NCBI GenBank assembly: GCA_036489775.1 | Contig: DASXFC010000006.1 | Coordinates: forward strand, 22,330-86,329 | Source: Bog-473 sp036489775 | GTDB taxonomy: Bacteria; Actinomycetota; Acidimicrobiia; Acidimicrobiales; RAAP-2 | Reading direction: 5' to 3' | DNA length: 64,000 nt | In this document: piece by piece, positions 24,817-33,534 of the stretch | How the letters are laid out: each line of letters starts with the position of its first letter | Numbering within the stretch: the first letter of the stretch is position 1 | Notes under the pieces: model-generated | Told to the model about the DNA's origin: nothing | What the model saw: only the letters and a program-made list of their open reading frames with translations | Databases searched by the model: none | Position numbers and translations under genes: made by a program

Positions 24817-26613
24817 ATGGGTGACCACACCCTTTTCCCGACTGCTTCCAATCGATCGACCCTGGCCTACTGCTGGCGCCAGATGCAGCCCGACCGCGCC
24901 GCCTTCGCCGTCGCCTGCACCTTCATCGCGCTCGGCACCATGGCCAACTCCGTGGCGGCACCGCTGATCTTCGCCGCGCTCCTGACCCGCATCGCCACGC
25001 TCGGTCACCATGCCTCGCTCGGCCCCACCTTCGGGCCGCTGATCGTCGGCTACGCCATCGTGCTGGTGGCGGCCACCGTCTTCGGGCGGATCGCCGGCTG
25101 GCTCAACTGGGGCGCCACCCTGCGCTCGTTCGGCCGCGCCATCACCAACGGCTACGACCACCTGATCCTGCTGAGCCACGGCTGGCACACCGATCGCCCG
25201 TCGGGCGAGGTGATCGCCGCCCTCGAGACCTCCAGCTGGGCCTTCGTCGAGATCATCGACGCCTTCGTGTGGGGCATCCTGCGTATCAGCGTCACCGTGC
25301 TGGGCGCCATCGTGGTGCTCGGGATCGTGGCCTGGCCGGTCGCTCTGGTCATGGGCGGCCTGGTCGGCGTCTTCGCCGTGGTGTTCAAGCGCCGGATGGG
25401 GACCGTGGTGGCCGCCGAGACGGAGTTCTCCGACGCCCACTCGCGGGCCACCGGCGTCATCGCAGACACCATCTTGAACCTGACCACGGTGCGGTCCCAG
25501 GCGGCCGAACTCCGGGAGTCGGCCCATGTGGACCGGCTGGTCGACGGCTCGCTCCAAGCCGACTTCCGGGCCCGGCGCATCTTCACGGCCACCCGCCTCC
25601 AGATGGAGGGGGCGATGGCCATCCTCAACTGGGGCGCCGTTCTGGTCGGCATCATCCTGGCCCTGCACCATGTGGTGGCGGCGGGACAGGCCTACCTGAT
25701 CCTCTTCTACGCCACCTTCGTGGGCACCAACCTCGAGGAGTCGTTCGAGTTCGTGCGGATCATGGCGAGGGCCATCGGCCGATGCGCCAAGTTCGCCGGC
25801 GTCGCCGCCACCGACCCCCAGATCATCGACGCGCCGGGCGCCGCCGACCTGGACGTGCCCAACGGCGGCATCGAGTTCCGGCATTTGCGCTTCGCCTATA
25901 GGGACGGCGCACCGCTCTTCGACGACCTCGACCTGCGCATCGCCCCGGGCGAGCACGTCGGCCTGGTCGGCCCATCGGGCTCGGGCAAGACGACGCTGAC
26001 CAAGTTGATCCTCCGCCTGTCGGACATCGATGGTGGGGCCATCGAGCTCGACGGCCAGGACATCGCCACGGTGACCCAGAACTCGCTGCGGCGCAACATC
26101 GCCTATGTCCCCCAGGATCCCCAGATGCTGCACCGCACCATCGCCGAGAACATCTGTTACGGCATCGGCGCGGACGAGGTCGACATGGATCTGGTCCGCG
26201 AGGTGGGTCAGGCCGCATACGTCGACGAGTTCGTGTGCCGGCTGCCCCAGGGCTACGACACTGTGGTCGGCGAGCGCGGCCTGAAGCTGTCCGGCGGTCA
26301 GCGCCAGCGGGTGGCCATCGCCCAGGCCATGGCCAAGGGCGCACCCATCTTGCTGCTCGACGAGGCCACCTCGGCCCTCGACTCCGAGTCCGAGTCCATG
26401 GTCCAAGAAGCGCTGTGGCGGCTCATGAAGGGGACGACGGCCTTGGTGGTGGCGCACCGGTTGGCCACCATCGCCCGCCTCGACCGGATCGTGGTGCTCG
26501 AGAACGGAAAGGTGGTCGAACAGGGCACGCACGCCTCTCTCCTCGCGATGGGCGACGCCGGCGTCTACGCCCGACTGTGGGCCCACCAGTCCGGTGGGTT
26601 CATCTCGGCCTAA
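24817..26613 (+). CDS. ABC exporter (fused membrane and ATPase domains)
   Basis: 598-residue half-transporter that would work as a dimer. The N-terminal ~340 residues hold six membrane helices of the type I exporter fold; the ATPase domain follows with Walker A GPSGSGKTT (about 386-394), signature LSGGQRQR near 490, Walker B ILLLDEAT near 511 and H-loop VVAHRLAT. There is no C39 peptidase domain, so it would not trim a leader peptide itself. ATG at 24817 follows CTGGAGAATTCCC. Substrates of this group include drugs, lipids and peptides. It converges with the minus-strand gene at 26626. Confidence 0.92.
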   Translation: MGDHTLFPTASNRSTLAYCWRQMQPDRAAFAVACTFIALGTMANSVAAPLIFAALLTRIATLGHHASLGPTFGPLIVGYAIVLVAATVFGRIAGWLNWGATLRSFGRAITNGYDHLILLSHGWHTDRPSGEVIAALETSSWAFVEIIDAFVWGILRISVTVLGAIVVLGIVAWPVALVMGGLVGVFAVVFKRRMGTVVAAETEFSDAHSRATGVIADTILNLTTVRSQAAELRESAHVDRLVDGSLQADFRARRIFTATRLQMEGAMAILNWGAVLVGIILALHHVVAAGQAYLILFYATFVGTNLEESFEFVRIMARAIGRCAKFAGVAATDPQIIDAPGAADLDVPNGGIEFRHLRFAYRDGAPLFDDLDLRIAPGEHVGLVGPSGSGKTTLTKLILRLSDIDGGAIELDGQDIATVTQNSLRRNIAYVPQDPQMLHRTIAENICYGIGADEVDMDLVREVGQAAYVDEFVCRLPQGYDTVVGERGLKLSGGQRQRVAIAQAMAKGAPILLLDEATSALDSESESMVQEALWRLMKGTTALVVAHRLATIARLDRIVVLENGKVVEQGTHASLLAMGDAGVYARLWAHQSGGFISA

Positions 26614-26625
26614 TCCGAACGGAGT

Positions 26626-27294
26626 TCAGAGGACCCGCAGGGCATCCGGCTCGGCCCGCTCAGCGCGGGTGAAGGCGCGTAACGCGCCCATCCCGCCGAG
26701 CCGGGCCTTGGCCAACTCGAGACAGACGCCCAGGCAGATGTCGACGGCCCGGTCTGGCGGCCCCAGCGCGGCCCAACCCGGCACCGACGCCACCAGGTCG
26801 TCACCGTGCACCACCACTTCGAGGATGCGGGTGCGCAGCGTGTCGCGCAGCGTCATGCGGCCGTCGGGGACGCGCAGCAGGGTCATGGCTCGATCGAGCG
26901 AGGCCGTGGGCAGGATGGCGCGCAGGTGGGCCAGTGACTCGGCGGCGGCGGCCAGCACGCCGGCCGGACCACCTTGGGCCAACTTCTCCGCCGCCTGGCG
27001 CACCCGGGCGAACAGCTCGTCCTCCACCTCGGGATCCTCGACCCGGTTGGGCAGAAAGGACTCGGGAAGGCCGACAGGCCGGCGCTCGAGGGGTTCGGCT
27101 TCGGCCAGCAACCCGTCGAGGCGGATGATGGCACCCATGACCACGTGGGCGGCCACGCCGCCGGTGCTGTAGCGGGCCAGCGAGCTGGGCCCGGTCCAGG
27201 CGGCGGCCACCTCGGGGCTCGCCACCAAGCCGAGCACCCAATCCACCGCATCGAGATAGGCGGCGACCTCGGGTTCGAGGATGCGCTCGTTCAC
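26626..27294 (-). CDS. Maleylpyruvate isomerase/DinB-like (TIGR03083-type) family protein
   Basis: 222-residue protein with the actinobacterial MDMPI/TIGR03083 pattern: helical N-terminal part with TGGVAAHVVMGAIIRLDG (metal-site His) and a C-terminal TLRTRILEVVVHGDDL, giving the second His-Asp pair. Family members are mycothiol-dependent isomerases or unassigned thiol-metal enzymes, which fits a mycothiol-producing actinobacterium. The GTG start overlaps the end of the upstream glycosyltransferase-like gene by 4 bp (GTGA); a much longer open frame upstream is antisense-free but runs over that gene and is not used. Confidence 0.7.
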   Translation of the reverse strand: MNERILEPEVAAYLDAVDWVLGLVASPEVAAAWTGPSSLARYSTGGVAAHVVMGAIIRLDGLLAEAEPLERRPVGLPESFLPNRVEDPEVEDELFARVRQAAEKLAQGGPAGVLAAAAESLAHLRAILPTASLDRAMTLLRVPDGRMTLRDTLRTRILEVVVHGDDLVASVPGWAALGPPDRAVDICLGVCLELAKARLGGMGALRAFTRAERAEPDALRVL

Positions 27295-29003
27295 GAACTC
27301 ACCCGATGACTGACCGAGCCGGCGCACATCGGCGCCGGCGTGACAGGGCCGGGGCGGGCGGTCGGTGGCGAGGTGAAGTGGTACAGCAGGATCGAACCTC
27401 CGAGAGTGCCGACCGGACAGTAGCCACGCAGCCAGGCCAGCGAGTGGCGATCGGCGCTGGTCAGGTCGCTGGCCGATGCCGCCACCCAGCCGGTGATCGT
27501 GGGCGGTGACGCTCCGACCAGCGACCGCGACCCCGGTATCTGCGCCGTACCGAGACCCCGTGGCCCGAAATAGGCCACGTAGGGAAGGTGCGTCCGGCTC
27601 CACGACACCAACGCACCGAAGTCCTGACCCCAGTCGACGTTGGAGTCGGTGGCCACCCGGTAGGAGGGCCGGAAGGGTGGCGCCGTGTAGGCAATCGAGT
27701 GCGGGAACGACGTCGCCAGGGCCGCCGCGGCGGCGGCCAGCACCACGGCTAACGCCACCGTCATCAGCCGCCGCCCGGCCAGCAGGGCGACCGGCGAGGC
27801 CAGCACACACCACAGGGCGATCGAGGGCAGGAGATAGCGGGCGCCCAGCGTCTTGGGATTGGTGAGCTCGAACACGAACAGCACCAGAGCGGGCAGCGCC
27901 ACCGCGGCCAGGGCGTAGCGCCAGACCGTCACGTCCACCCGATGGCTCCGGGCCAGGGCGATCAGGGTGATGGTCCCCAGCACCAGCAGCAGGAGGACCG
28001 GAGTGGAGAGCTTCACCAGCAGCGTGGCCGGCCAGAACCACACGCTGATGCCCGACCAGGCCTGACCCAACAGGAAGCCGGGCGACCCACCGGTGTCATG
28101 GCTCCCGAGGTATCGGATCCCGTCCACATAGGCGTGCGGGAAGATCAGCCACGGGTGCAGGACCGACGCCGGGTCGACCACCACGTAGCTGACCCAGAGC
28201 ACCAGCCAGGTCACCACCGCCACCCCAACCGCGGGCACCATCAACGACCACCGCCGTTGCCCGCGACGCCAACCGGCGATCACCATCACGGCCGCAACCA
28301 ATGCCGCCAATAGCAACCCGGTGTCCTGGGCCGCCACGGCCAACCCGCAGGCCAGGCCCAGCCACACCGCCGCCGGCCGGGAGCGCTGCCGCAGCCAGCG
28401 CACCAAGGTGAGCGACACCAGCACGCAGGTCAGCGCAGAGGGCATGTCCACGCCGTCGAGGTGTCCGATGCCGAGCACCAGCGGGGACAACAACCACAAC
28501 AGCGCGGCCACCAGCCCGGCCCACGGACCGAACAACATCGACGCCAGCGCGAACAGCGCAAGGCCGACCGCGGCCGTCTCGAGCAAGGGCACCAGTCGCG
28601 ACGCCACCGTCACCGCATGCATCTTCCCGGCGCGCAACTGCGCGTCGACGAAGCGGGCGCTGTAGCTGCGCTCGTCGTTGAGATTCCAGTGCCCGTCGGC
28701 CGGCACCACCGGCTGGACGGCCAACACCGGCAGCACCGCCAGCACCTTGAAGAGCGGCGGGTGCTCGTCGTTGATCTCTACGTCGTGGTGCAGCACGGTG
28801 GCGACACCCGAGGCCACGTAGACCGGCTCGTCGTAGGTGGCCGAGTCCCACCAGGCTTCGAGGCCACCGAGCACCAGGAAGGCGATGACCGCGCCGAGCA
28901 AAAGGCAGCGCCCCATCCAGGCCATTCGCGCCGATCCCCAGCTTGCACTCAGGAACGAGGACCCCAGCAGGTCGTCCGCTTGCCCTGACGACGATGAGGT
29001 CAT
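27291..29003 (-). CDS. GT-C fold glycosyltransferase-like membrane protein (PMT/ArnT type)
   Basis: About 570 residues with ten or more membrane helices. The first extracytoplasmic loop has DSATYDEPVYVASG and later NDEHPPLFKVLA, the acidic DE and EHPP motifs of the PMT/GT39 superfamily that uses polyprenyl-phosphate sugars. The C-terminal soluble part has DSNVDWGQDFGALVSW, common in actinobacterial GT39-like proteins. Acceptor and sugar are unknown. ATG at 29003 (MTSSSS) is chosen; ATG 29024 adds seven residues and neither has a clear Shine-Dalgarno. It is translationally coupled to the downstream gene. Confidence 0.8.
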   Translation of the reverse strand: MTSSSSGQADDLLGSSFLSASWGSARMAWMGRCLLLGAVIAFLVLGGLEAWWDSATYDEPVYVASGVATVLHHDVEINDEHPPLFKVLAVLPVLAVQPVVPADGHWNLNDERSYSARFVDAQLRAGKMHAVTVASRLVPLLETAAVGLALFALASMLFGPWAGLVAALLWLLSPLVLGIGHLDGVDMPSALTCVLVSLTLVRWLRQRSRPAAVWLGLACGLAVAAQDTGLLLAALVAAVMVIAGWRRGQRRWSLMVPAVGVAVVTWLVLWVSYVVVDPASVLHPWLIFPHAYVDGIRYLGSHDTGGSPGFLLGQAWSGISVWFWPATLLVKLSTPVLLLLVLGTITLIALARSHRVDVTVWRYALAAVALPALVLFVFELTNPKTLGARYLLPSIALWCVLASPVALLAGRRLMTVALAVVLAAAAAALATSFPHSIAYTAPPFRPSYRVATDSNVDWGQDFGALVSWSRTHLPYVAYFGPRGLGTAQIPGSRSLVGASPPTITGWVAASASDLTSADRHSLAWLRGYCPVGTLGGSILLYHFTSPPTARPGPVTPAPMCAGSVSHRVSS

Positions 29004-29119
29004 GGGGTTAGGATTGTCACACATTCGTAATCAAGAGGCCCTGACCAGGTCGTCTCTGATTGCCCCTCATCTTCGGCTCAGGCGTGCACGAGCCAGAACC
29101 CAGGACTCCCCCAGCGCAG

Positions 29120-30193
29120 ATGACCCCGGCCGACGACACCAACGCACCCAGACTGGAGCTGGCTCCAGCCGGTGCGCTCACGCCGCGGGTAAAGCGTTCA
29201 TTCGGCACCTGGGTCCACTACCGCTTCACCGAACCCAAGGTCCTCCGGGTGACCTGGGGCTGGGTCGTCCTCGTCGCCACGCTGGTTGTCTACTTCTTCG
29301 TGGCCGGGATCCCATGGTCATTGGACTGGGTCTTCATCTACATCATGGCCGGGCTCATCATCTCGAGCCTGGGCAGCGGCGTGCGCTGGAAGCGAATGCT
29401 GGCCGACTGGCTGCCGCTGTTCCTGGTGCTCTGGGGCTACGGCCTGCTCCGCGGCTACGCCGCACACACCCTCTGGGGTCCCCTCGTCAAGCCCCAGGTG
29501 TGGCTCGATACGCACCTGTGGGGCGTCGATCCCACCGTGCAACTCCAGAAGTGGCTCTACTCGCCCGGTCTGCACTTCTGGGACTACATCTGCTGGTGCG
29601 TCTACATGAGCCACTTCTTCGCGTCGTTCATCATCGCCGCCGTGTTGTGGAAGACGAACCACGAGAAGTTCCGGCGCTACGTGCCCCTCTTCGTCGGCCT
29701 CACCTTCATCGGTTACATCACCTACGTGCTCTATCCGGCCATGCCCCCGTGGATGGCGGGCGACCCTTCCATGGGCTTCCACTACATCCCCCAGGTCACC
29801 CGCATCATCCCGATTGTGCTGGACCACCTGCACTTCCACACCGGGGCGGCCATCTTCACCGGTGGCAGCAAGTTCGACAACAACGTCGCCGCCATGCCGT
29901 CACTGCACGCCGCCTACACGATGCTCATCTGCGTCTTCTTCTGGAAGGGATCGAGCAACAAGAAGCGGGTGATCCTGGCCGCCTACCCGATCGCCATGGC
30001 CTTCACCCTCGTCTACACCGGCGAACACTTTGCGGCCGACATCTTCGTCGGGTGGATCTACGCCATCGCCACCTGGTACTTCGGCTCGAAGCTCCTGGAC
30101 CGGTGGGCAGCCCGACGGGCGAGGCGACAACTGCTGCAGAGATCGGACAACGAGCTCGACGAAGCCGACCTCGACTCGGCCATCGCCATGTGA
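29120..30193 (+). CDS. PAP2/Aur1-type phosphatase or inositol-phosphotransferase-like membrane protein
   Basis: About 357 residues, with several membrane helices and the PAP2 catalytic motifs in the second half: MPSLHAAY (catalytic His) and YTGEHFAADIFVGW, plus KF following GGSKFDNN. This long variant with YPAMPPWMAGD resembles the actinobacterial PAP2_3/AUR1-like family, related to inositol-phosphorylceramide synthases. It may move a phospho-alcohol headgroup or dephosphorylate an isoprenoid lipid. ATG at 29120 is used because an upstream in-frame start (29060) is TTG with no ribosome binding site. It is divergent from the GT-C gene. Confidence 0.8.
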   Translation: MTPADDTNAPRLELAPAGALTPRVKRSFGTWVHYRFTEPKVLRVTWGWVVLVATLVVYFFVAGIPWSLDWVFIYIMAGLIISSLGSGVRWKRMLADWLPLFLVLWGYGLLRGYAAHTLWGPLVKPQVWLDTHLWGVDPTVQLQKWLYSPGLHFWDYICWCVYMSHFFASFIIAAVLWKTNHEKFRRYVPLFVGLTFIGYITYVLYPAMPPWMAGDPSMGFHYIPQVTRIIPIVLDHLHFHTGAAIFTGGSKFDNNVAAMPSLHAAYTMLICVFFWKGSSNKKRVILAAYPIAMAFTLVYTGEHFAADIFVGWIYAIATWYFGSKLLDRWAARRARRQLLQRSDNELDEADLDSAIAM

Positions 30194-30221
30194 TCCGGGC
30201 GCCCAACCGGCCGCCCGTCAC

Positions 30222-30512
30222 TCAAGCCTGGGTGACCTCGATGCCCTTCCAGAAAGCGACCCGGCCGGTGATCTCCTTGGCCGCATCCTTCGGCTCGGGG
30301 TAGTACCAAGCGGCGTCGGCATTCCGGTGCCCATCCACCACGACGTCGTAGTAGCTGGCCTCCCCTTTCCAGGGACAGGTCGTGTGCGTGTCCGTGGGCT
30401 CGAGTACGGCTCCGGTGACGGCGCTCTCGGGGAAGTAGTGGTTGCCCTCCACCACGACGGTGTCGTCGCTCCGGGCAATCTCAGTCCCCTCATGGGTGGC
30501 AATGACGGTCAT
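30222..30512 (-). CDS. DUF427 domain protein
   Basis: 96-residue beta-rich protein matching DUF427: VVVEGNHYFPESAV, TTCPWKGEASYYDVVV, AAWYYPEPKDAA and GRVAFWKGIEV are the conserved blocks. Length is normal for a single-domain member. The biochemical role is not known. It converges with the PAP2 gene and is divergent from egtB. Confidence 0.9.
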   Translation of the reverse strand: MTVIATHEGTEIARSDDTVVVEGNHYFPESAVTGAVLEPTDTHTTCPWKGEASYYDVVVDGHRNADAAWYYPEPKDAAKEITGRVAFWKGIEVTQA

Positions 30513-30675
30513 GAATCGAGCGTAAAGGCATCCGCCCCAGGAACGTGCAGCCTGAATTCCCGGTGAAATCCGTCCCGCGCGCGCTGAATCGACACACCTC
30601 CTGGGTATGGTCATCCGATCGGACGAGCCAGGTTTGCTGGCACCCGCGCTCCTGAGCGCCGAAGGGACGGTTCTG

Positions 30676-31938
30676 ATGGCCGAGGATGAGCGGCGAACGA
30701 CACCGGCGGAACTGACACCCTTCTACGCGGCTGTCCGTGAAACGACCGAACGGTTGGCCGCGCCCCTCAGCCCCGAGGATCAGACGGTGCAGTCGATGCC
30801 CGACGTCAGCCCGACCAAGTGGCACCGGGCCCACACCACCTGGTTCTTCGAGACTTTCATCTTGGCTTCGTACGCCGAGGGCTACCGGCTCTACGACGAT
30901 GACTTCCCCTACATCTTCAACTCGTACTACGAAGCGCTGGGTGACCGGCACCCGCGTACCCAGCGCGGGCTGCTGTCCCGGCCCGGCGTCGAAGAGATCT
31001 CGCAGTACCGGCGCAGCGTCGACGCCGCCATGGAGACACTGCTGGCCACGCTGGACGAGCCCGGCCTGGCCGACCTGGTCACGCTGGGGCTCCACCATGA
31101 GCAACAGCATCAGGAGCTCCTGCTCATGGACATCAAGCACGTGCTGTCCTGCAATCCGCTCCGGCCGGCCTACCTGCCCTCGACCACCACGACGACCACC
31201 AGTGAGTCACCGCCCAAGGCCGAATGGATCGAACGGCCTGAAGGACTGGTCGAGATCGGGCACAACGGCGTCGGCTTCGGCTTCGATAACGAATTCCCCC
31301 GCCACAAGGACTACCGGCCGCCCTTCGCTCTGGCCGATCGGCCGGTGACCAACGGCGAATGGCTGTCTTTCATAGAAGACGACGGCTACCACCGGCCCGA
31401 GGTCTGGCTCTCCGACGGCTGGGCCACCGTCAACCTGCAGGGCTGGGAAGCACCGCTCTACTGGTACCTCGACCCCGACTCCAAGGTCTGGTACCAGTTC
31501 ACGCTGTCGGGGCTCAAGCCGGTGGATCCGAACGAGCCGGTCTGTCACGTCAGCTACTACGAAGCCGATGCCTTCGCCCACTGGACCGGACGGCGCCTGC
31601 CCACCGAGACCGAGTGGGAGAACGTGGCGGTCGACGTGGCCGCAGGCGACAACTTCCTAGGCCAGGGCGCCCCCCACCCCCGCCCGGCCATCACCACCAA
31701 CGCCATGCTCGGCGACGTGTGGGAGTGGACCTCGAGTGACTACACCCCCTACCCCGGCTTCCGGACCGCGCCGGGGGCGGTCGGCGAATACAACGGCAAG
31801 TTCATGGTGAGCCAGTACGTGCTGCGCGGTGGTTGTTGCGCCACCCCGCCCGGCCATACCCGGATCACGTATCGCAACTTCTTCCCGCCCGCCGCGCGTT
31901 GGGCCTTCAGTGGCGTGCGCCTGGCCCGGGATCCCTGA
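30676..31938 (+). CDS. egtB: Ergothioneine biosynthesis sulfoxide synthase EgtB
   Basis: Non-heme iron enzyme that couples hercynine to a thiol donor with O2. The 420-residue protein has the DinB_2 iron site HEQQHQE (H141, H145) with the earlier His in KWHRAHTTWFFET (H50/H53), and a C-terminal FGE-sulfatase-type domain (FDNEFPRHKDY, VCHVSYYEADAFAHW, LPTETEWE, VLRGGCCATP). ATG at 30676 follows GAAGGGACGG. egtD follows after 5 bp. No egtA, egtC or egtE is present, and the KWHRAHTTWFFE form resembles the type that uses free cysteine; donor identity is inference. Confidence 0.92.
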   Translation: MAEDERRTTPAELTPFYAAVRETTERLAAPLSPEDQTVQSMPDVSPTKWHRAHTTWFFETFILASYAEGYRLYDDDFPYIFNSYYEALGDRHPRTQRGLLSRPGVEEISQYRRSVDAAMETLLATLDEPGLADLVTLGLHHEQQHQELLLMDIKHVLSCNPLRPAYLPSTTTTTTSESPPKAEWIERPEGLVEIGHNGVGFGFDNEFPRHKDYRPPFALADRPVTNGEWLSFIEDDGYHRPEVWLSDGWATVNLQGWEAPLYWYLDPDSKVWYQFTLSGLKPVDPNEPVCHVSYYEADAFAHWTGRRLPTETEWENVAVDVAAGDNFLGQGAPHPRPAITTNAMLGDVWEWTSSDYTPYPGFRTAPGAVGEYNGKFMVSQYVLRGGCCATPPGHTRITYRNFFPPAARWAFSGVRLARDP

Positions 31939-31943
31939 GCACT

Positions 31944-32915
31944 ATGACCTACACCATCGACGTCCACCTCTCGCCCGAGGATGTCCGAAGCCAGATGGAG
32001 GCCGACGCCATTCGCGGTCTGCAGGCGGTCGAGAAATCGATCCCGCCGGTCTGGTTCTACGACGAACGGGGCAGCGTCCTCTTCGAGGAGATCACGCAAC
32101 TTCCCGAGTACTACCCGACCCGGGCCGAACGCCGGCTGCTCGAACTGCACGCTCCGGCCATCGCCCGGATGGCCCAGGCCGACACGCTGGTCGAGCTGGG
32201 TGCCGGTTCCTGCAACAAGACGCGGGTGATTCTCGATGCCCTCGAATCGTCGGGCACACTGGCGCGCTACGTCCCGTTTGACGTCAGCGACGACTTCCTC
32301 CGCGATGCCGCTTCGACCTTGAGCGACGAGTACGAGTCGTTGGCGGTGCACCTGGTCATCGGCGACTTCCTCCAGCACCTGCCCCAGATCCCCGACGAGG
32401 GGCGACGGATGGTGGCCTTCCTGGGCGGGACCCTGGGCAACCTCAACCCCGAGCAGCGATCCCGTTTCTTCTTCGACCTCAACTGCACCATGTCGGCCGA
32501 CGACACGTTGCTCCTCGGTACCGACCTGGTCAAGGACCGGCGGCGCCTGGTGGCGGCCTACGACGACTCGGCCGGCGTGACGGCCGAGTTCAACCGCAAC
32601 GTGCTGCGCGTGTTGAACGCACAGTTGGGTGGGGACTTCGTGCCCGAACGCTTCACCCACGTGGCCCGCTGGAACGAACTCGATCAGTGGATCGAGATGC
32701 GGCTGCGAGCCACCGAGAGCCACGACGTCACCTTGACCGGTGCCGGCATCACTGTCCATTTCGAGCAGGGCGAGGACCTCCTGACCGAGATCAGCGCCAA
32801 GTTCACACCTGAGGGCATCGCGGCCGAGTTGACGGAGGCCAACTTCGTGGTCGAGCAGATGTGGGGTGGCGAGGAGGGCGAGTTCCTCCTGACACTGGCC
32901 CATCCCTACTGCTAA
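31944..32915 (+). CDS. egtD: L-histidine N(alpha)-methyltransferase EgtD
   Basis: Trimethylates histidine to hercynine using SAM, the first step of ergothioneine synthesis. The 323-residue protein has the family signature PPVWFYDERGSVLFEEITQL, then YYPTRAERRLL, SAM motif LVELGAGSCNKTR, and FLGGTLGNL. Later VLRVLNAQLGGDF matches the histidine-binding part of the family. ATG at 31944 lies 5 bp after the egtB stop, giving an egtB-egtD operon. Length matches the family (~320). Confidence 0.95.
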   Translation: MTYTIDVHLSPEDVRSQMEADAIRGLQAVEKSIPPVWFYDERGSVLFEEITQLPEYYPTRAERRLLELHAPAIARMAQADTLVELGAGSCNKTRVILDALESSGTLARYVPFDVSDDFLRDAASTLSDEYESLAVHLVIGDFLQHLPQIPDEGRRMVAFLGGTLGNLNPEQRSRFFFDLNCTMSADDTLLLGTDLVKDRRRLVAAYDDSAGVTAEFNRNVLRVLNAQLGGDFVPERFTHVARWNELDQWIEMRLRATESHDVTLTGAGITVHFEQGEDLLTEISAKFTPEGIAAELTEANFVVEQMWGGEEGEFLLTLAHPYC

Positions 32916-32925
32916 ACGGGGCCTC

Positions 32926-33534
32926 TCAGTCGTCGCTGAATTCCAGGAACGGGGACGGCGGCAGGTACTCCGCTGGCACTTCCTTGACTTTGCGGTAGTT
33001 CTCGACGACGGCCGCGTTCGACACGCCGCCGAGATCGGCGAAGACGCTGCACAGGGCCAGCTCTCGGGTATCGGCAAAGCAACCGACCAGCGGCCGCTCG
33101 CCGGCGGCGTAACAGAGGTGGTCACCGACCTCCATGCGACCGACCAGGTAGTACTCCGCGCCCCGGGGATCCACCCCGACCCGGCGGCACACCATCAGGT
33201 GATCGTCACCGTCGGTCAGGGTGTAGACGACCTCGTCCCCCGTCCCGAGCTGTCCGCGCGAGGAATCCGGCTCGTCGCGGTGGAGGCGTTGGTGGCGCCG
33301 GTACTTCATGACCCAGATGGCCATCGGTGGAATGGTCGAATCGGGGTCGGGGTCGTCGTCCTCCAAGGAGGTGGACTTGCTCGGGTGATAGACGACCCTG
33401 GGCGAGCCGTAGAGAAGGGACGCCCCAGGGGACCGCCGAGCTCCGAGTCCGAATCCCAGCCCCGGGTCGTTCGGCAAGTCGTCGATCGAACCTTGGTCCC
33501 CGCCGTCCTCGTTCTGCCCGTTCTCCTCGGTCAC
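32926..33534 (-). CDS. Hypothetical protein coupled to the YfhO-like gene
   Basis: 202 residues, not recognised. An acidic N-terminus (1-75, with DDDPDPDS) precedes an ordered region with YLVGRMEVGDHLCYAAGERP and ELALCSVFADLGGVSN. No transmembrane helix or signal peptide. Its ATG overlaps the stop of the upstream YfhO-like gene by 4 bp, so it is probably translated with it. It converges with egtD at 10 bp distance. Confidence 0.55.
   Translation of the reverse strand: MTEENGQNEDGGDQGSIDDLPNDPGLGFGLGARRSPGASLLYGSPRVVYHPSKSTSLEDDDPDPDSTIPPMAIWVMKYRRHQRLHRDEPDSSRGQLGTGDEVVYTLTDGDDHLMVCRRVGVDPRGAEYYLVGRMEVGDHLCYAAGERPLVGCFADTRELALCSVFADLGGVSNAAVVENYRKVKEVPAEYLPPSPFLEFSDD

Noticed and set aside
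24511..26586. Very long minus-strand open frame (about 690 codons) antisense to the ABC exporter
   Set aside because: Composition is Gly/His/Asp-rich with no recognisable domain, and it mirrors the codon pattern of the true plus-strand exporter; typical high-GC shadow.
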